A program made the translations under genes and the position numbers. This document shows positions 60,550 to 64,000 of a stretch of DNA of 64,000 nucleotides, one piece after another (position 1 is the first letter of the stretch; each line of letters opens with the position of its first letter). The notes under the pieces were generated by a model. It did no database searches and was not told the origin of the DNA. It saw only the letters and a list, made by a program, of their open reading frames with translations. The stretch spans positions 141,933,313-141,997,312 of the forward strand of contig OX578133.1 of the NCBI GenBank assembly GCA_951213105.1, given 5' to 3'. The DNA is from Amaurobius ferox (taxonomy: Eukaryota; Arthropoda; Arachnida; Araneae; Amaurobiidae).

Positions 60550-61994
60550 CACTATATGATCAAAAGTATCCGGACACTTTGGATGTTAGAATGTTTTCTA
60601 ATTTCTAAACAAAACTTCGCGAACTGTTCTGTAACTTTGGCGATGTGAAGAACATGCTTGAACGCAGATTTTCCAGTAAAGTTTCGGTGACTTGTGCATT
60701 TAGGGGACCACCAAGATATAGAAAAGTGGGGAAAACATATTTTATCACCTTGTACCATAAAAAGCTAGAAATGATTTGTAACTTTCACAAAATAGTTAAC
60801 TAGCTTTGTTCAATATGTATAAGCATTTTCGTAAAACAAAAATGTATATTCATGAAGATATAAACGTTTCTTTTAAAAAAACTAAATTTTGTTACATGTC
60901 TTTTTTTGCTTTCAATATCCATAGGTTTCAATCAAATTTCACGAAACTTACAGAACATTTATCAACGTCCAAGAAAAACATTATGCTTCAATTGAAAATG
61001 AAAGCATTGAATATACGATGAGATATAAGCATTTGAAGAACGCAGGCATGAAACATAGCAATAGTTTTCTTTCATGATTTTGTAGTGAATACTGTAGAGC
61101 AACTTCTATAAAAAATCCATTGGAATATCGTGAAAATTCACAAAGATATCGACGATATAGGGATCAGTTTTTCTGACTCTCTGAAAGTACCTGGATGATA
61201 AGGGGGTTTCCACAAATTGACATTTTACAAATTCATCGGACACCCCTGTTCTGAAATTGAACTAGTCCAATTTTATGCAAATAATGATCAAATTGAACTA
61301 GTTCATTTTCAGAACAGGGGTGTCCGATGAACTTGTAAAATGTCAATTTGTGGAAACCCCCTTATCATCCAGGTACTTTCAGAGAGTCAGAGAAAAACTG
61401 ATCACTATATCGTCGATATCTTTGTGAATTTTCACGATATTTCAGTGGATTTTTAATAGAAGTTGCCCTACAGTATTCACTACAAAATCATGAAAGAGAA
61501 CTATTGCTATGTTTCGCGCCTGCGTTCTTCAAATGCTTATATCTCATCGTATATTCAATGCTTTCATTTTTAATTGAAGTATAATGTTTTTCTTGGACGT
61601 TGACAAATGTTCTGTAAGTTTCGTGAAATTTGATTGAAACCTATGGATACTGTAAGCAAAAAACATGTAACAAATTTTTTTTTTTTAAGAAACGTTTATA
61701 TCTTCATGAATATACGTTTTTGTTTTACGAAAACATTGAACAATGCTAGTTAACTATTTTGTGAAAGTTAGAAATCATTTCCAGCTTTTTATGATACAGG
61801 GTGATCAAATATATTTTTCCCCTTTTTCAATACCTTGGTGGTCCCCTAAATGCACAAGTCACCGAAACTTTACTGGAAAGTGTGCGTTCAAGCATGTTCT
61901 TCACATCGCCAAAGTTATAGAACACTTCGCCAAGTATTTGTTTAGAAAAACATTCTAACATCCAATGTGTCCGGATACTTTTGATCATATAGTG
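60550..61994. mobile_element. 1,445-bp foldback element (720-bp arms, 22-bp spacer)
   Basis: Begins CACTATATGATCAAAAGTAT and ends with its inverse ACTTTTGATCATATAGTG, with TA on each side (60548-60549 and 61995-61996), as in Tc1/mariner elements. The arms 60550-61270 and 61293-61994 are inverted copies along essentially their whole length. No transposase: mirror open frames at 60552-60758 (-) and 61743-61958 (+) encode similar peptides only because the arms are copies. Confidence 0.93.
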
Positions 61995-62172
61995 TATAAG
62001 CTAATTGGGTACGAAATAGTTTTAGATGTTGTCATCCGAAAAAGCACCAAATGTATAATTTAACGTCGTTATAAGCACTATGCCGTGGATCTTTTCATCA
62101 CTTTTTCGCAGTTAAAGAAGTAAATTCATTGCATTATATAAGGAAAGTCATGTACTGTCCCCATCAGATTTT

Positions 62173-63700
62173 ATTATTATTTCTACTTTGTTTTGCATTA
62201 ATTTTGTTTAACGCAAAGATTGTTTCGAATTTTGTTCATAATGGGTTTAACGCTCAATTTTTGTAAGTTTAAACTACTGAATAAATATAAAACTTTCTTT
62301 AAATATATTTTCTTCAAAATATTCAAGACAATATAGCATTTTAAAAAAGTTTATGATGCCTTGGTTTTAGAATCAAAATATCATTCACTAACCTTCAGCT
62401 TTGATTTCTCCTTAACTTTTAACAAACATCCTGCTTAAGACAGTTGAAAGTACTCATAAGTATACTGGGTCAATTTAGTGACAACAAACCAACTTAGAAC
62501 ACCAAAACAACCCAAACTACGCCTGATTTTACCCTTACCTGTACAATGAACGTTTAAATTTTTATCTATGAAATTTCACAGCCCTGATCTAAATATACGA
62601 CTGCATATCAGCACATTCCGTTCAATCCATTCGTTCTTAATTAAAATGTATTTATGGATGCTTCCTATGAACTTTTTTTTTTCAAAAATTCTGAAGAAAA
62701 GTTAAAAAAAAGTTATCTTTAATGTTTTATGCGTCTAATTTTTAATCGAGTATTTAATTTCTAGTATTTATTGAGGATATATAACTAACTAATGCACTAA
62801 AATATCAGCCTGACAAAAGCGAAGGTTGGGTTTTATTGCAGACCAATTTTGAAACGAGGCAAAAAAGTTTTCGTCCCTGAAGTTTTATTTCAGCTAGATG
62901 CAAACAGAATGCACAATGGACTTCAAATGATTCTAGTCAAAATTTATGATGTAATAAAACACTTTTCACAGATGTGTCTAGAAGCGGAACAAATTCATCC
63001 CATTACTGTTCTTTTCTAAATATAATGTAGTGTCATTATTGTCGATTTCGCTTCGTTGATCATGTTCTACACAAGAGTAATTTCTGACATCTGGTTATAT
63101 TTCCGATCTACTCACCCAATTCTTCCTTAATGAAAAGAAGCAATTCCACTTGGAAAGCATTTGCCACTATTTCACGGATAGCGGCTTTCTTCTTGTAAAC
63201 ATTCATAACATTCTTTTTTCCTCCATCCTGATGCGCGATGTATTCCGGTCTTCCTCTTCCCCACATTACCAATTGAACCCCCTATGGATTCGGAGCTGCT
63301 TTGAAACACTCATTGAGTGCAAATATTAGCAAACTTTACTAATCCTCATAACTTATGCGCATGAGCGCTTTAGGCGATCAAATTCCTAACCAGGTCGGAT
63401 ATGGCGCCAATCTCGATGCATATTGCATTTCCGAACACAGATGGATCTATCAATCGTCAGTTTTCGCTTGAGAGTGATTATGTTGATCATCGGATGCCTT
63501 GAGAGATTCATTGTTTGAGCCTTAGTTACGCATCGTCGTTTAATTTGGTGTTACGCAACGCCAGTTTTACTTTGTTCATTCAACTAGTTTCTGAAATGGG
63601 AAGGCGAGTAGATATTTCATTTGTAACTAACTTATTAGCATAAGAGTTCATAATTTTACTTCATTTCATACCACGCACTGCGTATATGCAATTTTCGACG
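62173..63700 (+). other. Upstream region and probable 5' UTR of the SMase D-like gene
   Basis: No repeat family seen elsewhere in the window was recognised here and no coding exon is evident. The part from about 63200 onward is richer in GC and CG dinucleotides than its surroundings, as expected of a promoter or 5' UTR. Confidence 0.4.
63457..63462 (+). promoter_or_regulatory. Possible arthropod initiator (TCAGTT) of the SMase D-like gene
   Basis: TCAGTT lies about 240 bases before the ATG, in sequence less AT-rich and less repetitive than the region to its left. It fits the arthropod initiator consensus, but I see no convincing TATA box or downstream element, and short matches occur by chance. 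Confidence 0.25.
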
Positions 63701-64000
63701 ATGGATCTCAACAAGTATTCGTGGATTAAATACCGAAGTTACATTTGGATACGAATTATTATAGTTTTATACGTTTGTTTTGATAGCAAAGTGCTTGTAT
63801 CTGCTGACAACAGACGACCGTTATTTGTCGTAGCGCATATGGTGAACTCTATTTTTGAGTTGGATGATTATCTTCAAAGGGGAGCGAATGCTATTGAAGC
63901 TGATCTTACGTTTCATAGTAACGGAACCGTGAAAAATATTTACCATGGATACCCCTGTGACTGTTACAGAGTGTGTGATGAAAGGGAGAACTTTGCAACG
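63701..64000 (+). CDS. Sphingomyelinase D / dermonecrotic-toxin-like phospholipase D, N-terminal 100 codons (cut by window end)
   Basis: The family is the GDPD-like (alpha/beta)8-barrel phospholipase D of arachnids. Its members cleave sphingomyelin and related lysolipids, using two catalytic histidines and a Mg2+ site. Visible here: a basic then hydrophobic leader (hydrophobic core about residues 14-27), then the mature-like start ADNRRPLF at 35. The first catalytic His is His46 in AHMVNS, and metal ligands Glu66 and Asp68 lie in NAIEADLTF. A catalytic-loop cysteine pair, Cys86 and Cys92, lies in PCDCYRVC. I chose the Met at 63701 because it has A at -3 and G at +4. An in-frame Met at 63686 has a poor context and would add five residues; an in-frame stop lies at 63641-63643. 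The frame is open to the window edge, so completeness and the second His cannot be judged. Many spiders outside the venomous recluse group carry such genes, so venom activity is not implied. Confidence 0.87.
   Translation, partial: MDLNKYSWIKYRSYIWIRIIIVLYVCFDSKVLVSADNRRPLFVVAHMVNSIFELDDYLQRGANAIEADLTFHSNGTVKNIYHGYPCDCYRVCDERENFAT

Larger units (their letters stand above)
58871..62172 (-). mobile_element. Repeat family B, copy 6, with a nested foldback element
   Basis: The hairpin end is at 58872-58909 (ACTTTCCTTATA arms), with GT/CA tract at 59006-59037. The inverted 5' motif (AAGTCATGTACTGTCCCCAT, CAGATTTT) is at about 62145-62172. Without the nested 1,445-bp foldback it is about 1.85 kb, longer than other copies because of an expanded 21-bp minisatellite. 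Confidence 0.8.

Noticed and set aside
60552..61958. Two open frames with similar proteins at the ends of the foldback (60552-60758 -, 61743-61958 +)
   Set aside because: They are the same arm sequence read from each side of a palindrome and contain no known domain.

Overview
The window is AT-rich, repeat-dense animal DNA with very few coding exons. It is most likely from a spider or another arachnid. The main reason is a gene starting at 63701 that encodes the N-terminus of a sphingomyelinase D / dermonecrotic-toxin-type phospholipase D, a family best known from arachnids. The Tc1/mariner relics, the CCHC LINE remnant and the short interspersed elements fit this but do not prove it. The exact species cannot be read from the sequence.

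Two host genes can be supported. (1) A flavin-containing monooxygenase (FMO) on the + strand has two coding exons, 5894-6526 and 23143-24306. They are joined in phase 0 across a 16.6 kb intron and encode about 598 residues. All the core FMO landmarks are present, although two motifs are altered and the hydrophobic C-terminal tail is unusually long. (2) A secreted SMase D-like phospholipase begins at 63701 and runs off the right edge; only its first 100 codons are visible. There is no sign that the two genes act together. They are separated by about 39 kb of repeats.

Layout: 1-5860 is the FMO upstream region (a MITE in a TA microsatellite, one copy of repeat family B, two tRNA-like relics). 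5861-24306 is FMO with its repeat-filled intron (three copies of repeat family A, a 25-27 bp minisatellite, a mariner relic, a Tc1 fragment). 24307-32160 is the FMO 3' end followed by family B, a ~300 bp tandem repeat (family C) and family A. 32198-36660 holds a chimeric 5S rRNA/tRNA SINE, a decayed Tc1 element, a broken LINE ORF1 and a second, complete SINE with a target-site duplication. 36660-45140 is mostly unassigned with family B copies. 45142-48459 is a cluster of three TIR elements (a deleted Tc1, a full-length dead Tc1 and an 800 bp MITE). 48970-58795 is mixed families A, B and C with a hAT-like MITE. 58871-62172 is a family B copy carrying a nested 1,445 bp near-perfect foldback. 62173-64000 looks like unique DNA leading into the SMase D-like gene.

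No intact transposase or reverse transcriptase was found, so every mobile element seen is dead or non-autonomous. The most unusual items are the 5S-tRNA chimeric SINE flanked by a near-duplicate target site, the giant foldback, the mosaic family B whose 5' terminus is shared by unlike interiors, and an inverted pair of relics of the FMO NADP-motif segment just inside the FMO intron. All calls come from reading the sequence; no database search was run.
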